Shown here: piece by piece, positions 1 to 12,484 of the stretch | How the letters are laid out: every line of letters begins with the position of its first letter | Position numbering within the stretch: position 1 is the first letter of the stretch | Source: Altericroceibacterium indicum | GTDB lineage: Bacteria > Pseudomonadota > Alphaproteobacteria > Sphingomonadales > Sphingomonadaceae | Direction: 5' to 3' | DNA: 64,000 nucleotides | Assembly: GCF_009828105.1 (NCBI RefSeq) | Contig: NZ_WTYQ01000001.1 | Coordinates: 682,001-746,000 of the forward strand | Position numbers and translations under genes: made by a program | Notes under the pieces: generated by a model | What the model was told of the DNA's origin: nothing | What the model saw: the letters and a program-made list of their open reading frames with translations, nothing else | Databases searched by the model: none

Positions 1-1158
<1,158 letters not shown>

Positions 1159-1164
1159 TTACGT

Positions 1165-1352
1165 CCGCGCGGCAAGGGCGCGGTAGAGAATTTCAATGGA
1201 ATTTCGTAAAGAGCCCTTAGGCGGGTGCCCGGCGAAAGCGCACGAGCGAAATGGCACGCCTAAGGGCGTGTAAGTCGAAGCAGCGATAGGAGTTCGCGTC
1301 GAGCCATGAGGACCATATGGCGAGGCGAGAGATATTTGTCCAGCCTCGCCAT
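1165..1352 (-). promoter_or_regulatory. leuA leader with alternative hairpins (putative attenuator)
   Basis: Read on the minus strand, the leader has a 10-bp stem (1343-1352 with 1317-1326) just before the leader-peptide start. It then has an 11-bp perfect stem (1257-1267 with 1213-1223) whose first arm contains the leader stop codon, and a GC stem CCGCGC/GCGCGG (1178-1183 with 1165-1170). The AAGGGC of the second stem's distal arm can instead pair with GCCCTT at 1174-1179 inside the third hairpin. That gives the mutually exclusive 1:2, 2:3, 3:4 pairing expected for ribosome-mediated attenuation. The last hairpin has no good U-tract, so control of translation instead of termination is also possible. 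Confidence 0.65.
1260..1316 (-). CDS. Leu-rich leader peptide of leuA
   Basis: An 18-codon frame reads MVLMARRELLSLLRLTRP and stops with TAG. Six of its 18 residues are leucine, five of them within seven codons (CTC CTA, CTG CTT, then CTT), directly before the stop that lies inside a hairpin arm. This is the layout of a leu attenuation peptide: ribosome stalling on scarce leucyl-tRNA would free the downstream arm to refold. A second ATG at 1307 would give a 15-residue version. No strong Shine-Dalgarno sequence is visible before either start. Function is inferred from composition, length and position about 120 bases before leuA. Confidence 0.6.
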   Translation of the reverse strand: MVLMARRELLSLLRLTRP

Positions 1353-1412
1353 GCAGCAAAGAAGCGCTCGGATCAGACCGAACGCCTCTTTGTCGTTCCA
1401 TATTACCTTACA

Positions 1413-2060
1413 TTACTGCTTTTCGAAAGAAGCCGTAATGTCCAGAACCACCTGGTCGGATACCATTGGCACAAAAGCATCAATGCCAAATTCACTCCGC
1501 ATGATCTGTGCACGGCCTTCAAAACCAATAGTTTCGGCTTTGTTCATTCCGTTGACGCCAGCACCGGTGAGCTGGGCGGCGATCAGGACAGGGCGGGTAA
1601 CGCCATTCAGCGTAAGGTTGCCGGTAATATTGGCAGTGGTTGCGCCGGTTTTCTCAATGGAAGTTGAGACAAAATGCGCCGGGGCTGGGTTCGGGCCAAA
1701 GAAATCAGGCTTGCCGCCATCTTTTCCCGGGCTCAGCAAATGCTCATGCAAGCCCTCGCTTGCAACGGTGACAGAGGCAATCGGGATTGTGACATCAAGC
1801 TTCGTGGCTGCCATATTGGCCGGGTCCAATTTCAACGTGCCATCAATATCGCCAAAGATACCGAAATAATCGTTGAAATTGAAGTGATTGACGCGCCAAC
1901 CAACCAGAGTGTGGTGAGGGTCGGTCTTGTAGGTTCCTGCCGCTACTGCGCTGGCATTGACGGCTGTTGTGTATGGCGGAGAATCCTGGGCCTGAAGAGC
2001 GCCAAAGGAAAGGGTTGCAATGCTCGCCGTGGCGACGAGAGCCATCGTGAATTTACGCAA
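1413..2060 (-). CDS. YceI-family secreted protein
   Basis: A 215-residue YceI-like protein. These are periplasmic lipocalin-fold proteins that bind isoprenoid-type lipids and are linked to stress responses; the ligand here is unknown. The start is taken as TTG at 2060 because AGGAGG lies six bases upstream and it gives a proper signal peptide: MRKFT, then a hydrophobic stretch ending in LQA before QDS. The mature part begins with the family pattern GTYKTDPHHTLVGW and contains the ITGNLTLNGVTRPV region. It sits between ilvC and leuA on the same strand, which is odd for its function. It may share the ilv transcript, although a hairpin separates it from ilvC. Confidence 0.85.
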   Translation of the reverse strand: MRKFTMALVATASIATLSFGALQAQDSPPYTTAVNASAVAAGTYKTDPHHTLVGWRVNHFNFNDYFGIFGDIDGTLKLDPANMAATKLDVTIPIASVTVASEGLHEHLLSPGKDGGKPDFFGPNPAPAHFVSTSIEKTGATTANITGNLTLNGVTRPVLIAAQLTGAGVNGMNKAETIGFEGRAQIMRSEFGIDAFVPMVSDQVVLDITASFEKQ

Positions 2061-2139
2061 ATGTATCCTCCTGTTGAAACCGTTATCAGCGCTTTGCCCG
2101 AATTGGGCGGCACGCGATAGGGTACTCAGAAGGCAACGT

Positions 2140-2174
2140 ATAACGATGGCGGAAGGTTTCTCCGCCATCGTTAT
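2140..2174 (-). terminator. hairpin after ilvC
   Basis: A perfect 14-bp stem, ATAACGATGGCGGA at 2140-2153 with its complement at 2161-2174 and a 7-base loop, lies ten bases past the ilvC stop. The T-run is weak in either direction, so it may be a partial terminator or an mRNA-stabilising end. Confidence 0.55.
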
Positions 2175-2184
2175 TCTAACAGGC

Positions 2185-3842
<1,658 letters not shown>

Positions 3843-3852
3843 ATCCCCCAAC

Positions 3853-5595
3853 TCAAACCAGAGCTTTGGCTTCGTCAGCCATGGTTCCGGCAACCATGTC
3901 GCCATATAGCAGCATTTCTGTATGCGCGGCACCCGATGGGATCATCGGGAAGCAATTGGCATCCTGTGCCACGCGGCAATCCACGATCACTGGCCCATCA
4001 TGTGCGATCATCGCTTCGATCCCGGCATCAAGTTCGGAGCAATCATGGATGCGAATGCCTTTCCAACCATAAGCTTCAGCCAATTTCACGAAATCGGGGA
4101 GGCTGTCAGAGTAGGAGTTCGAGTAACGGCTTTCGTATGTCAGCTCCTGCCATTGGCGGACCATGCCCATATATTCATTGTTCAGAATGAAGACTTTGAC
4201 CGGAAGACGGAACTGGCTCGCAGTGCCCAATTCCTGAATGTTCATCTGGATCGAGGCTTCCCCGGCAATGTCGATCACCAGATCTTCCGGGTTTCCAAGC
4301 TGCGCACCGATAGCGGCAGGCAAACCATAGCCCATTGTGCCAAGGCCCCCTGACGTCAGCCAGCGGTTTGGCCCGAAGAAGCCGAAATATTGCGCCGCCC
4401 ACATCTGGTGCTGGCCAACTTCGGTGGTGATGATCGGATTGCGTTTGTGAGTGAGTTGGAACAGCCGTTCAATCGCAAATTGTGGCATGATTTCAACATC
4501 ACGCGACGGATAGCTGAGGCTTTCCCGGGCTTTCCAACCTGTGATGCGCGCGTGCCATTCGGTGAGGTCAGCGCCTTTACGCTCACCCCATGCAGCGATG
4601 AGCTGTTCCAGAACAGTCGCGCAATCACCAACAATGCCCAGATCAACCGGAACGATCTTATTGATCGAACTGCGGTCAATATCGATGTGTATCTTCTTGG
4701 AATTGGGCGCAAAAGCATCGAGCCTACCGGTTACACGGTCATCAAACCGCGCACCGACATTGATCATCACATCGGCCTGGTTCATCGCCATATTGGCTTC
4801 CAGCGTGCCGTGCATCCCCAGCATCCCCAGCCAATCCTTATGATCGGATGGAAAAGCGCCAAGGCCCATCAAAGTGGAGGTGACAGGTGCGCCGATCAGC
4901 TTCTGAAATTCGCGCAGCAATTGTGTTGCGCGCGGACCAGAATTGATGACGCCGCCGCCGGTATAGAACACAGGCGCTTTGGCATTCGCAATCAGTTCAA
5001 TCGCCTGCGCGATATCATCTGCCGAAGCGACCATCTGCGGATAATAGCGTTTGGTTCTGGGAGTCGGAAGCTCATCCATGATTGCAGTGGCAACCTGAAC
5101 ATTCTTCGGAATATCGATAACAACGGGGCCGGGGCGTCCGCTGGTGGCGATTTCAAATGCTTCCTCAATCGTGGCCGCGAGATGTTCCGGGTCTTTAACG
5201 AGGTAATTATGCTTGGTGCAATGGCGCGTGAGGCCAACCGTGTCCGCCTCCTGAAAGGCATCGCTGCCGATCAGATTGGTGGCAACCTGCCCGGTGATGA
5301 CGACCATGGGAATCGAATCCATGAAAGCGTCTGCAATGCCGGTGATGGCATTGGTTGCACCAGGGCCGGATGTGACAAGCACAACACCGGGTTTGCCAGT
5401 GGAACGGGCATAGCCTTCAGCCGCATGCGCTGCGCCGGCTTCGTGCCGCACGAGGATGTGACGTAGCTTCTCATTGTCGAACAATTCGTCATAGATCGGT
5501 AGCACGGCACCGCCGGGATATCCGAATACGAATTCAACACCTTGGCGAACCAGGCTCTCGACCAATATCGCAGCACCGCTGCGTTCTTCGCTCAC
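3853..5595 (-). CDS. ilvB: acetolactate synthase large (catalytic) subunit
   Basis: ThDP- and FAD-dependent enzyme joining pyruvate to pyruvate or 2-oxobutyrate, the first step of branched-chain amino acid synthesis. At 580 residues it has the usual three domains: the N-terminal ThDP pyrimidine domain with the catalytic glutamate in [15 protein letters not shown], the FAD-binding middle domain, and the C-terminal ThDP domain with [12 protein letters not shown] and [12 protein letters not shown]. The second of these carries Ala where most homologues have GDG/GDAS, still a common variant. Start GTG at 5595 follows GGAAGGA. It heads the ilvB-ilvH-ilvC group and has its own promoter and hairpins upstream. 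Confidence 0.97.
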   Translation of the reverse strand: MSEERSGAAILVESLVRQGVEFVFGYPGGAVLPIYDELFDNEKLRHILVRHEAGAAHAAEGYARSTGKPGVVLVTSGPGATNAITGIADAFMDSIPMVVITGQVATNLIGSDAFQEADTVGLTRHCTKHNYLVKDPEHLAATIEEAFEIATSGRPGPVVIDIPKNVQVATAIMDELPTPRTKRYYPQMVASADDIAQAIELIANAKAPVFYTGGGVINSGPRATQLLREFQKLIGAPVTSTLMGLGAFPSDHKDWLGMLGMHGTLEANMAMNQADVMINVGARFDDRVTGRLDAFAPNSKKIHIDIDRSSINKIVPVDLGIVGDCATVLEQLIAAWGERKGADLTEWHARITGWKARESLSYPSRDVEIMPQFAIERLFQLTHKRNPIITTEVGQHQMWAAQYFGFFGPNRWLTSGGLGTMGYGLPAAIGAQLGNPEDLVIDIAGEASIQMNIQELGTASQFRLPVKVFILNNEYMGMVRQWQELTYESRYSNSYSDSLPDFVKLAEAYGWKGIRIHDCSELDAGIEAMIAHDGPVIVDCRVAQDANCFPMIPSGAAHTEMLLYGDMVAGTMADEAKALV

Positions 5596-5650
5596 GTTAC
5601 ATTCCTTCCACGACTTACGTCTTTTAAAAACTGCCGATCAAAACATTGCC

Positions 5651-5693
5651 GGTCCGAAAAAACCGGACCCGGCACGATGGCTCGTGCCGGGTC
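5651..5693 (-). terminator. strong hairpin with T-run before ilvB (terminator or attenuator)
   Basis: On the minus strand, a perfect 12-bp stem (GACCCGGCACGA with its complement, 5682-5693 and 5666-5677, 4-base loop) is followed by CGG and six Ts, a classical intrinsic terminator. A second hairpin, CGGACC with GGTCCG (5664-5669 and 5651-5656), shares bases with the foot of the first, so the two cannot form fully together. The element lies between the ilvB promoter candidate and the ilvB start, which suits attenuation. It could also simply end miaA transcription. No branched-chain-rich leader peptide was found. Confidence 0.7.
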
Positions 5694-5740
5694 ACTGCTC
5701 TCCAACTGTTAAGCGGGTGCTTGTCCCAATCTCAAAAATG

Positions 5741-5769
5741 TGACTAGGGAAACAAATATATCATGTCAA
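5741..5769 (-). promoter_or_regulatory. sigma-70-type promoter for ilvB
   Basis: On the minus strand TTGACA (5764-5769) and TAGTCA (5741-5746) are separated by exactly 17 bases. The position just past the miaA stop and about 150 bases before ilvB fits a promoter with an untranslated leader containing the hairpins described at 5651-5693. Confidence 0.6.
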
Positions 5770-5775
5770 CCACTT

Positions 5776-6720
5776 CTAGAGACGTATTATTCCAAAATAT
5801 ACATCAAGTGAAGAATAATATGATTCAACTCGCTTCCATTCTTGTGGTGGTTGCCGCCGAAACCAGGTATATTGCCGCTTGGCGTAGTTACGGGTCGCTT
5901 GAGCGCCTTTTTCAACCGCTTCTTCGCGACTCCATCTGCCTTCCAGCCAGCCGGCGATTTCCGACACGCCTATTGCGCGCATGACGGGCAGGTTGGGGTG
6001 AAGATTTCGGGCGAGAAGGGCTTCCACCTCTTCAACCGCCCCACATTCCAGCATGGCGGAAAAGCGGCGGTTGCAGCGATCATAAAGAATTTCACGTGGC
6101 GGCAGGAGGACCAGCGGATGCAAATGAACGGCATCGCCAATCCCGCCTTCCTTCTGTTCCTGCCAGTAAGAAAGGCTGTGTCCAGTAGAGCGCACAACTT
6201 CCAATGCACGGGCGATACGAGTCGTGTCAGCCGGGTTTAATTGCGCAGCGCGGGCTGGGTCTTCCGCTTGGAGGGCTGCATAGGTTTCTTCTACTGGTGT
6301 AGCACGAATATGCTCGCGAATATCTGGATCGATGGCAGGGATGGGAGCGATCCCGTCCAGCAGTGTGCGCATGTAAAGCCCGGTTCCACCAACAATGATT
6401 GGCAGAGTATTTCCTGCATGAGCTGTAGCTATTTCCTGTGTCGCTCGGGTGGACCAATCGGCGGCAGAGCAGGGATTGGCCCCGTCCCATTCACCGAACA
6501 ACCTGTGTTCAATGCCACGCATTTCTTCGGGCGAAGGGCGGGCGCTCAGCACGTTGAGGTCTCGATAGACCTGTGCGCTATCTGCATTGATAACAATGCA
6601 GCGCTGTCCCTTTGCCTCCATCTCCAAAGCAAGCTGGACGGCGAGATCGCTCTTGCCGCTGGCGGTTGGCCCTGCAATGAGCGCCACCGATTGTTTGTGA
6701 GGAGAATGACCCATGCTCAT
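5776..6720 (-). CDS. miaA: tRNA dimethylallyltransferase
   Basis: Transfers a dimethylallyl group to N6 of adenine 37 in tRNAs that read codons beginning with U. The 314 residues carry the P-loop [12 protein letters not shown] near residue 17, [19 protein letters not shown] and [13 protein letters not shown]. The C-terminal part [19 protein letters not shown] is typical of the family. ATGs at 6720 and 6714 are possible starts and both overlap the divergent serB start. The C-terminus runs about 20 residues past the usual end. It is transcribed toward ilvB. Confidence 0.96.
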   Translation of the reverse strand: MSMGHSPHKQSVALIAGPTASGKSDLAVQLALEMEAKGQRCIVINADSAQVYRDLNVLSARPSPEEMRGIEHRLFGEWDGANPCSAADWSTRATQEIATAHAGNTLPIIVGGTGLYMRTLLDGIAPIPAIDPDIREHIRATPVEETYAALQAEDPARAAQLNPADTTRIARALEVVRSTGHSLSYWQEQKEGGIGDAVHLHPLVLLPPREILYDRCNRRFSAMLECGAVEEVEALLARNLHPNLPVMRAIGVSEIAGWLEGRWSREEAVEKGAQATRNYAKRQYTWFRRQPPQEWKRVESYYSSLDVYFGIIRL

Positions 6721-7597
6721 CGCCCGGCTGATAGCAGATCAAACCACGCTTGAGGCAAGCCTCAATAAGGCAAGTGCCGCATTAGAGGCTGAAGGGATGC
6801 GGCTTGCTAATGCGCAAATGCTGGATTTCTGCGGTGATGTGCTTCAGCTCATGCTTCCTGAAGGCGACGCTGTGACCTTGCGCCGGATCATCGATGCGCA
6901 TTTTTCACCGTGCGACATGCTGATTACGGACAATGAATTTCGCATTCCAAACCTGTTTGTGTCGGATATGGATTCGACCATGATCGGGCAGGAGTGCATC
7001 GATGAGCTGGCTGATTTTGCTGGTCTCAAGGATAAGATTTCCGACATTACCGAGCGTGCAATGCAAGGTGAGCTGGATTTCGAAGATGCCTTGCGTGAAC
7101 GGGTTGGCCTGCTTGAAGGCCTTGATGAAGAGGCGATTGATCGCTGTTTGGCGGAACGGATCAAGCCGATGGGCGGGGCGCATACGCTGCTCGCCACTTT
7201 GAAATCGCGTGGCTGCCATACGGTGCTAGTGACCGGGGGCTTCCACCATTTCGCTGATCGTGTTGCGCAGCAGCTTGGGTTTGAACGGGTGGTTGGCAAC
7301 CGCCTTGCCACTGCCGGTGGCAAACTTACCGGCAAACTCAATGGTGCTATCACGGACAGTTCCGTGAAGAAGAAGGTTCTTCTCGAAGAGCGTGATCGGC
7401 TTGGGGCGGGCACTGTGTCGCTTGCCACGGGTGATGGGGCGAATGACATTCCAATGCTGGAAGCGGCGGATTATGGGATTGCCTATCATGCCAAACCCAA
7501 GGCACGAGAAGCGGCGAATGGCTGGGTTGATCGCGGTAATCTGACTGCGATCCTCAAGCTGCTCGATATTCCGGAAAGTGATTGGGTGGCTGCTTAA
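6713..7597 (+). CDS. serB: phosphoserine phosphatase
   Basis: Last step of serine synthesis, a HAD-superfamily enzyme of 294 residues. The N-terminal ~75 residues form an ACT-like extension. The HAD motifs follow: [16 protein letters not shown] (nucleophile Asp), [12 protein letters not shown] (motif II), [13 protein letters not shown] (motif III Lys) and [10 protein letters not shown] (motif IV). A GGAG box ten bases before ATG 6713 supports the start. It is arranged head-to-head with miaA, the two coding regions overlapping by a few bases, and ends at a strong bidirectional terminator shared with purL. Confidence 0.96.
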   Translation: MLIARLIADQTTLEASLNKASAALEAEGMRLANAQMLDFCGDVLQLMLPEGDAVTLRRIIDAHFSPCDMLITDNEFRIPNLFVSDMDSTMIGQECIDELADFAGLKDKISDITERAMQGELDFEDALRERVGLLEGLDEEAIDRCLAERIKPMGGAHTLLATLKSRGCHTVLVTGGFHHFADRVAQQLGFERVVGNRLATAGGKLTGKLNGAITDSSVKKKVLLEERDRLGAGTVSLATGDGANDIPMLEAADYGIAYHAKPKAREAANGWVDRGNLTAILKLLDIPESDWVAA

Positions 7598-7627
7598 TCG
7601 CGCAGGTGAAAGCCAACCAGGATAACA

Positions 7628-7665
7628 AAAAGAGGCGGTTGAGAAGGTACTCAACCGCCTCTTTT
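7628..7665. terminator. bidirectional terminator between serB and purL
   Basis: A perfect 16-bp stem (AAAAGAGGCGGTTGAG, 7628-7643, with its complement at 7650-7665) and 6-base loop is flanked by T-rich sequence on both strands, between two convergent genes. Confidence 0.9.
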
Positions 7666-7697
7666 GTTTGGGCTCATGCTGTCCGCCTAGGTGCGGA

Positions 7698-9902
7698 TCA
7701 GCCTTCCATCCAATCCCGGAAGAAGCTTTCACTTGCATCGCGAAGCGTGGCCAATGCCACACTGCTGCGTGCTTCATCGGCGCTGATCTGGATGGCATCG
7801 CCGCCCGTCTGGCCGAGCAGCACAACGGTGAGGCCAGCGCCTTCTACCGCTTCAATCACCGGTAATGCATCATTTGTGCTGACGACATAGCGGCCCTGAT
7901 CTTCCCCGAAGAAAAAACCTGCCGGTGATGTCTGGTCAGCCGGCATCCCGATCTGGGCACCGATTTTCCCGGCCAACGCCATTTCGGCAACCGCCACAGC
8001 AATGCCGCCATCAGCGCAATCATGCACCGCGCTCAACGCGCCATCAGCGATGAGCTTGCGGACCAATTCGCCAGCCTTGCGTTCAACCGAGAGGTCAACA
8101 TGCGGGGCCGGGCCTTCTTCACGGCCATGGAGGTCACGCAGGAAGATTGACTGGCCAAGATGCGCGTTATTTTCCCCACCGATGACCAGAATGGCATCGC
8201 CTTCATTCTTGAAAGCGATCGTGGCCATCTTGGAATGGTCTTCCAGCAAGCCGACACCGCCAATGGCAGGAGTTGGCAGAATGGCACTGCCGCCACCGGT
8301 TGCTTTCGATTCGTTGTAAAGCGAGACGTTGCCCGAAACGATAGGGTAATCGAGTTCGATGCAGGCTTCGCTCATGCCTTCCAGGCAGCCGACGAACTGG
8401 CCCATGATTTCCGGGCGTTCCGGGTTGGCGAAATTGAGGCAATTGGTGACAGCTAGCGGACGTCCACCGACAGCGCTGATGTTACGATAGGTTTCGGCCA
8501 CCGCCTGCTTGCCGCCTTCATAGGGATCAGCATAACAATAGCGCGGAGTGCAATCGGTGCTCATCGCAAGTGCCTTGCGGGTGCCGTGAACGCGGACAAC
8601 CGCAGCATCGCCGCCCGATTTCTGCATCGTATCAGCGCCGACCTGGCTGTCATATTGCTCCCAGATCCACTTGCGCGAAGCGAGATCAGGGGTGCCCATG
8701 AGCTTTGTCAGATCGCTGGCAATATCTGTGCTTTCTGGCACATCCACCAATGCTTCGCGCTTGGGTGTTTTGACATGCGGTCGGTCATATTCCGGGGCAT
8801 CATCTGCCAGTGGAGCCAGCGGAATATCGCAGACGGTTTCACCATTAAAGGTCAGTTCCATCCGGCCAGTATCGGTCACTTCACCGATGATCGCGAAATC
8901 CAGTTCCCATTTACGGAAAATGTCTTCAGCCATCTTTTCCTTGCCGGGCTTCAGCACCATGAGCATCCGCTCCTGGCTTTCCGACAGCATCATTTCATAG
9001 GGCGTCATGCCTTCTTCTCGGCAGGGCACCATATTCATATCGAGTCGGATGCCGACTTCGCCCTTGGAGGCCATTTCAACGCTGGAAGAGGTGAGCCCGG
9101 CTGCCCCCATATCCTGAATGGCGACAATCGCGTCAGTGGCCATCAGTTCAAGGCAAGCTTCGATCAGGAGCTTCTCAGTGAAGGGATCGCCAACCTGCAC
9201 GGTAGGGCGCTTTTCATCGGACTTTTCATCAAAATCGGCGCTGGCCATCGTGGCACCGTGAATGCCATCACGGCCTGTTTTGGAGCCGACATAGACGATC
9301 GGGTTGCCCGTACCGGTAGCGGCAGAATAGAAAATCTTGTCTTGGTCAGCGACACCAACAGTCATCGCATTGACGAGGATATTGCCGTCATAGGCCTTGT
9401 GGAAATTGGTCTCGCCGCCAACCGTCGGCACACCAACGCAATTGCCATAGCCGCCAATGCCAGAGACAACGCCCTGAACCAGATGTTTCATCTTGGGGTG
9501 ATCGGGGCGGCCAAAGCGCAGGGCGTTCAAATTAGCAACAGGGCGTGCGCCCATCGTGAACACATCACGCAAAATGCCGCCAACGCCAGTTGCTGCACCT
9601 TGATAAGGTTCAATGTAAGACGGATGGTTATGGCTCTCCATCTTGAAGATCGCTGCCTGGCCATCGCCAATATCGATTACGCCAGCGTTTTCGCCGGGGC
9701 CGCAGATGACCCATGGAGCCTTGGTGGGCAGTTTCTTCAGGTGGAAGCGTGAACTTTTATAGGAGCAATGCTCCGACCACATAACCGAAAAGATGCCCAG
9801 CTCGACCAGATTGGGTTCTCGGCCTAGCGCGTTGAGCACGCGGTCATATTCTTCCTGATTGAGCCCGTGGGCGGCGACGGTTTCGGGTGTGATCTCGGAC
9901 AT
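7698..9902 (-). CDS. purL: phosphoribosylformylglycinamidine synthase II
   Basis: ATP-dependent amidation of FGAR in purine synthesis; this short form (734 residues) works with separate PurS and PurQ, not visible here. The start at 9902 gives [15 protein letters not shown]; the longer open frame adds non-family sequence. Recognisable features are [36 protein letters not shown], the DMGAAGL segment and, in the second half, [10 protein letters not shown] and [12 protein letters not shown]. The gene is monocistronic in appearance, with a divergent xseB-ispA-coaD operon upstream and a shared terminator downstream. Confidence 0.97.
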   Translation of the reverse strand: MSEITPETVAAHGLNQEEYDRVLNALGREPNLVELGIFSVMWSEHCSYKSSRFHLKKLPTKAPWVICGPGENAGVIDIGDGQAAIFKMESHNHPSYIEPYQGAATGVGGILRDVFTMGARPVANLNALRFGRPDHPKMKHLVQGVVSGIGGYGNCVGVPTVGGETNFHKAYDGNILVNAMTVGVADQDKIFYSAATGTGNPIVYVGSKTGRDGIHGATMASADFDEKSDEKRPTVQVGDPFTEKLLIEACLELMATDAIVAIQDMGAAGLTSSSVEMASKGEVGIRLDMNMVPCREEGMTPYEMMLSESQERMLMVLKPGKEKMAEDIFRKWELDFAIIGEVTDTGRMELTFNGETVCDIPLAPLADDAPEYDRPHVKTPKREALVDVPESTDIASDLTKLMGTPDLASRKWIWEQYDSQVGADTMQKSGGDAAVVRVHGTRKALAMSTDCTPRYCYADPYEGGKQAVAETYRNISAVGGRPLAVTNCLNFANPERPEIMGQFVGCLEGMSEACIELDYPIVSGNVSLYNESKATGGGSAILPTPAIGGVGLLEDHSKMATIAFKNEGDAILVIGGENNAHLGQSIFLRDLHGREEGPAPHVDLSVERKAGELVRKLIADGALSAVHDCADGGIAVAVAEMALAGKIGAQIGMPADQTSPAGFFFGEDQGRYVVSTNDALPVIEAVEGAGLTVVLLGQTGGDAIQISADEARSSVALATLRDASESFFRDWMEG

Positions 9903-10020
9903 GGGAAGCGCCTTTAGCGAGGGTAACAGCCTAGCGCTAGTCATCAGCGACTGTGAATGGAATGGAAATCGCATCAGCCTATGCTTGACCGGCGCGGTTT
10001 GCGCGGCCAATGCTTGAAAT

Positions 10021-10269
10021 ATGGAGCAAACGGCCCCCGATATTTCGCAATTGAGTTTTGAAGACGCCTTGCGCGCACTGGAAGACGTCGTTCGGCGTCT
10101 GGAAGGTGGCGAAGTGCCGCTCGACGAATCAATCGATCTTTATGAACGCGGTGAAAAACTGCGCAAACATTGTCAGGCGCGGCTCGATGCTGCGCAGGCA
10201 AGGATTGAGAAGATCGTCGCCGGGCCAGATGGCAAGCCTTCGGGCACAGCCCCTTTTGACGGCGGTTAA
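10021..10269 (+). CDS. xseB: exodeoxyribonuclease VII small subunit
   Basis: An 82-residue protein matching the small subunit that, in several copies, binds XseA to form the single-strand exonuclease VII. The family signature is clear: [41 protein letters not shown] in shorter blocks, that is, helices with the conserved LE..V..LE.G...L..S. pattern, followed by a short flexible tail. It begins an xseB-ispA-coaD gene string, an arrangement with ispA that is common in proteobacteria. The large subunit is not in this window. Confidence 0.93.
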   Translation: MEQTAPDISQLSFEDALRALEDVVRRLEGGEVPLDESIDLYERGEKLRKHCQARLDAAQARIEKIVAGPDGKPSGTAPFDGG

Positions 10270-10273
10270 AGCG

Positions 10274-11179
10274 ATGGGATTGGCGTTGGCAGACGATTTA
10301 CTCGCGCAAGGTTTACAGAGCGTCCAGCGCGAAGTGGACGATGCTTTCGATTCTCTCCTTCCTGTCCCAGATGACAGCCGCAGCACTCTGGTGGAAGCCA
10401 TGCGCTATGCCGCGATCGGCGGTGGCAAGCGTGTACGGCCCTTGCTGCTGACAGCGGTGGCTGCAATGCACGGTGTATCACGCGAAGCCGCTATTCGCGC
10501 AGCCTGTGCAGTTGAAGCGATCCATGTCTATTCACTGATTCATGATGATCTGCCGTGTATGGACGATGATGATCTGCGCCATGGCAAACCGACTGTTCAC
10601 AAGGTTTTCGACGAAGCAACGGCGGTTCTGGCTGGGGATTCGCTTCACGCTTTAGCGTTCGATATTCTTGCGGACCCTGAAACCAGTACGGACCCATTTG
10701 TTCGTGCTGAGCTGGTCCATAAGCTCGCAATTGCCAGCGGTCATAATGGCATGGCGGGCGGGCAGATGATGGATATTGCAGCGGAGAATGAAGAGTTCGA
10801 CCTGCACACCGTCACAAAGCTTCAGCAACTTAAGACCGGCGCGCTACTTGGTGCTGCAGTGGAATTGGGCGCGGTGCTAGGCCGTGTTCCTGCAGAAGGC
10901 CGTTTGGCTTTGCGCAATTATGCGCGTGACATTGGTCTTGCGTTCCAGATTGCAGATGATCTTCTCGATCATGACGGTGACGAGGAAAAAGCCGGCAAGG
11001 CGCTGCGCAAAGATGCTGAGCAAGGTAAGCAGACATTCTTGTCACTGCTTGGGCCGAAGCGCGCCCGTGAACAGGCACAAGCGCTTGTCGATCAGGCGAT
11101 TGGCCATCTTAGTTCTTATGGTGAGGAAGCCGATCTTTTGCGCGCCGTTGCCCGATTCGTTGTGGAGCGAGATCGGTGA
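10274..11179 (+). CDS. ispA: farnesyl/polyprenyl diphosphate synthase
   Basis: Chain-elongating prenyltransferase, 301 residues. It has the first Asp-rich motif DDLPCMDDDDLRHGKPTVHK and the second, DDLLDHDGD, plus GGKRVRPLLL for pyrophosphate binding. The spacing of two residues between the Asp pairs of the first motif with the insertion CM is the bacterial type II FPP synthase pattern. Geranylgeranyl synthase activity cannot be excluded by eye. The ATG at 10274, four bases after the xseB stop, gives the family N-terminus; the same frame is open further upstream but inside xseB. It overlaps coaD by four bases (GTGA). Confidence 0.93.
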   Translation: MGLALADDLLAQGLQSVQREVDDAFDSLLPVPDDSRSTLVEAMRYAAIGGGKRVRPLLLTAVAAMHGVSREAAIRAACAVEAIHVYSLIHDDLPCMDDDDLRHGKPTVHKVFDEATAVLAGDSLHALAFDILADPETSTDPFVRAELVHKLAIASGHNGMAGGQMMDIAAENEEFDLHTVTKLQQLKTGALLGAAVELGAVLGRVPAEGRLALRNYARDIGLAFQIADDLLDHDGDEEKAGKALRKDAEQGKQTFLSLLGPKRAREQAQALVDQAIGHLSSYGEEADLLRAVARFVVERDR

Positions 11180-11691
11180 ACAATCCGCGCATCGGTATCT
11201 ATCCGGGCACCTTTGATCCGATTACATTGGGCCATGCTGATATTATTCGGCGAGGGGCCAAGCTGGTGGACCAATTGATTATCGGCGTCACCACCAACCC
11301 TTCCAAGAACCCGATGTTTTCTCCGGAAGAACGGATTGAAATGGTGAAGGGCGAAGTCGCTCGCCTTGGCATCGACAATGTCGAGGTGAAGGGTTTCAAT
11401 GCTCTGCTGATGAAATTTGCCGAGCATGAAAATGCTGCCGTGATCATCCGCGGCCTGCGGGCTGTGGCCGATTTCGAATATGAATACCAGATGGCGGGCA
11501 TGAACCAGCAATTGAACGCTGGGATTGAAACCGTCTTTTTAATGGCTGATGTTAGCTTGCAGCCTATTGCCTCCAAATTGGTGAAAGAAATTGCACTTTT
11601 TGGAGGTGAAATTTCCCGTTTTGTCAGCCCTGCCATTCAACAGCTCGTTGTCGCTCGGGTGGAAGAGCGGGGCGCACTTGGGGATTATTGA
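11176..11691 (+). CDS. coaD: pantetheine-phosphate adenylyltransferase
   Basis: Penultimate step of coenzyme A synthesis, 171 residues. The nucleotidyltransferase signature GTFDPITLGHADII (with T-x-G-H) is at the N-terminus, NPMFSPEERIEMV follows, and RGLRAVADFEYEYQMAGMN and the ISSTLVKE-like segment IASKLVKEIALFGG close the fold. The start is GTG at 11176, overlapping the ispA stop as GTGA, so translation is probably coupled. The segment usually reading S-S-T is I-A-S here, a small departure from most homologues. Confidence 0.95.
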   Translation: MNNPRIGIYPGTFDPITLGHADIIRRGAKLVDQLIIGVTTNPSKNPMFSPEERIEMVKGEVARLGIDNVEVKGFNALLMKFAEHENAAVIIRGLRAVADFEYEYQMAGMNQQLNAGIETVFLMADVSLQPIASKLVKEIALFGGEISRFVSPAIQQLVVARVEERGALGDY

Positions 11692-11769
11692 GCAAAGACG
11701 TTCATTGAACCGTCAGCGACGCCTCGCTACAGGCTGCAATCAGAATAGTTCAAGGATAATGATCGCATC

Positions 11770-12447
11770 ATGTTGAAACGTCTGCTGACAGCTTTTCTTG
11801 CTGTGCTGATGAGCCTCGTGCCTGCATTCGCGATGGCGCAGGATTCCGACACACCTCCGGAAAAGCCCAAAATGCGTGTTGCGGTCGATTTTGATTTGAC
11901 CAAAGACCGGGACAATATTCTCTTTCTTGATCTTTCTACCGGCAAGCGCGTTGCCATTCGGCTGATGCCAGATTGGGCGCCTAATCACGTTGCACGGATC
12001 AAGGAACTGACGCGCGCTGGCTTTTATAATGGTGTAATCTTTCACCGCGTGATTGATGGCTTTATGGCGCAGACGGGTGACCCCACAGGCACTGGGCAGG
12101 GGGGCTCTGACCTTCCGGATCTCAAGGCTGAGTTCAACCCGATGCCGCATGTGCGTGGTACTGTCTCAATGGCGCGCGCTTCTTCGGAAGACAGTGCAAA
12201 CAGCCAGTTCTTCATTGTATTTTACCCGCGCTTTGCACTGGACCGTCGCTATACTAATTTTGGCCGCGTGATTTCCGGTATGGATGCTGTGGACGAAATT
12301 CAGCGTGGCGAGCCGCCGGCGCACCCGACAAAGATTCTTCAGGCGTCGATCGCATCGGATAACAAGCCGCAGGTGTTTCCTGATGCGTCCAATAGCAAGG
12401 ACAGCAATATCACTGCCGATATGCTGAACAATTCGGACAGCCAATAG
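11770..12447 (+). CDS. periplasmic cyclophilin-type peptidyl-prolyl isomerase
   Basis: A 225-residue protein with a signal peptide (MLKRLLTAFLAVLMSLVPAF, then AMA before QDS) followed by a cyclophilin domain. The active-site block FHRVIDGFMAQTGDPTGTGQGG and SQFFIVF are present. The catalytic Arg is in FHRV. The cyclosporin-binding Trp region differs from the eukaryotic form, as usual in bacteria. A low-complexity Ser/Asn/Asp tail of about 40 residues follows the domain. It probably assists folding of exported proteins. It lies 80 bases after coaD and 37 bases before queA on the same strand. Confidence 0.93.
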   Translation: MLKRLLTAFLAVLMSLVPAFAMAQDSDTPPEKPKMRVAVDFDLTKDRDNILFLDLSTGKRVAIRLMPDWAPNHVARIKELTRAGFYNGVIFHRVIDGFMAQTGDPTGTGQGGSDLPDLKAEFNPMPHVRGTVSMARASSEDSANSQFFIVFYPRFALDRRYTNFGRVISGMDAVDEIQRGEPPAHPTKILQASIASDNKPQVFPDASNSKDSNITADMLNNSDSQ

Positions 12448-12484
12448 GCTTCCAAACGAGATCAAACAGGACTAGGCGCTCCCG

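Noticed and set aside
5743-5766. Tiny frame MIYLFP as an ilvB leader peptide
   Set aside because: It overlaps the promoter elements themselves and would not be transcribed; only two of six residues are branched-chain.
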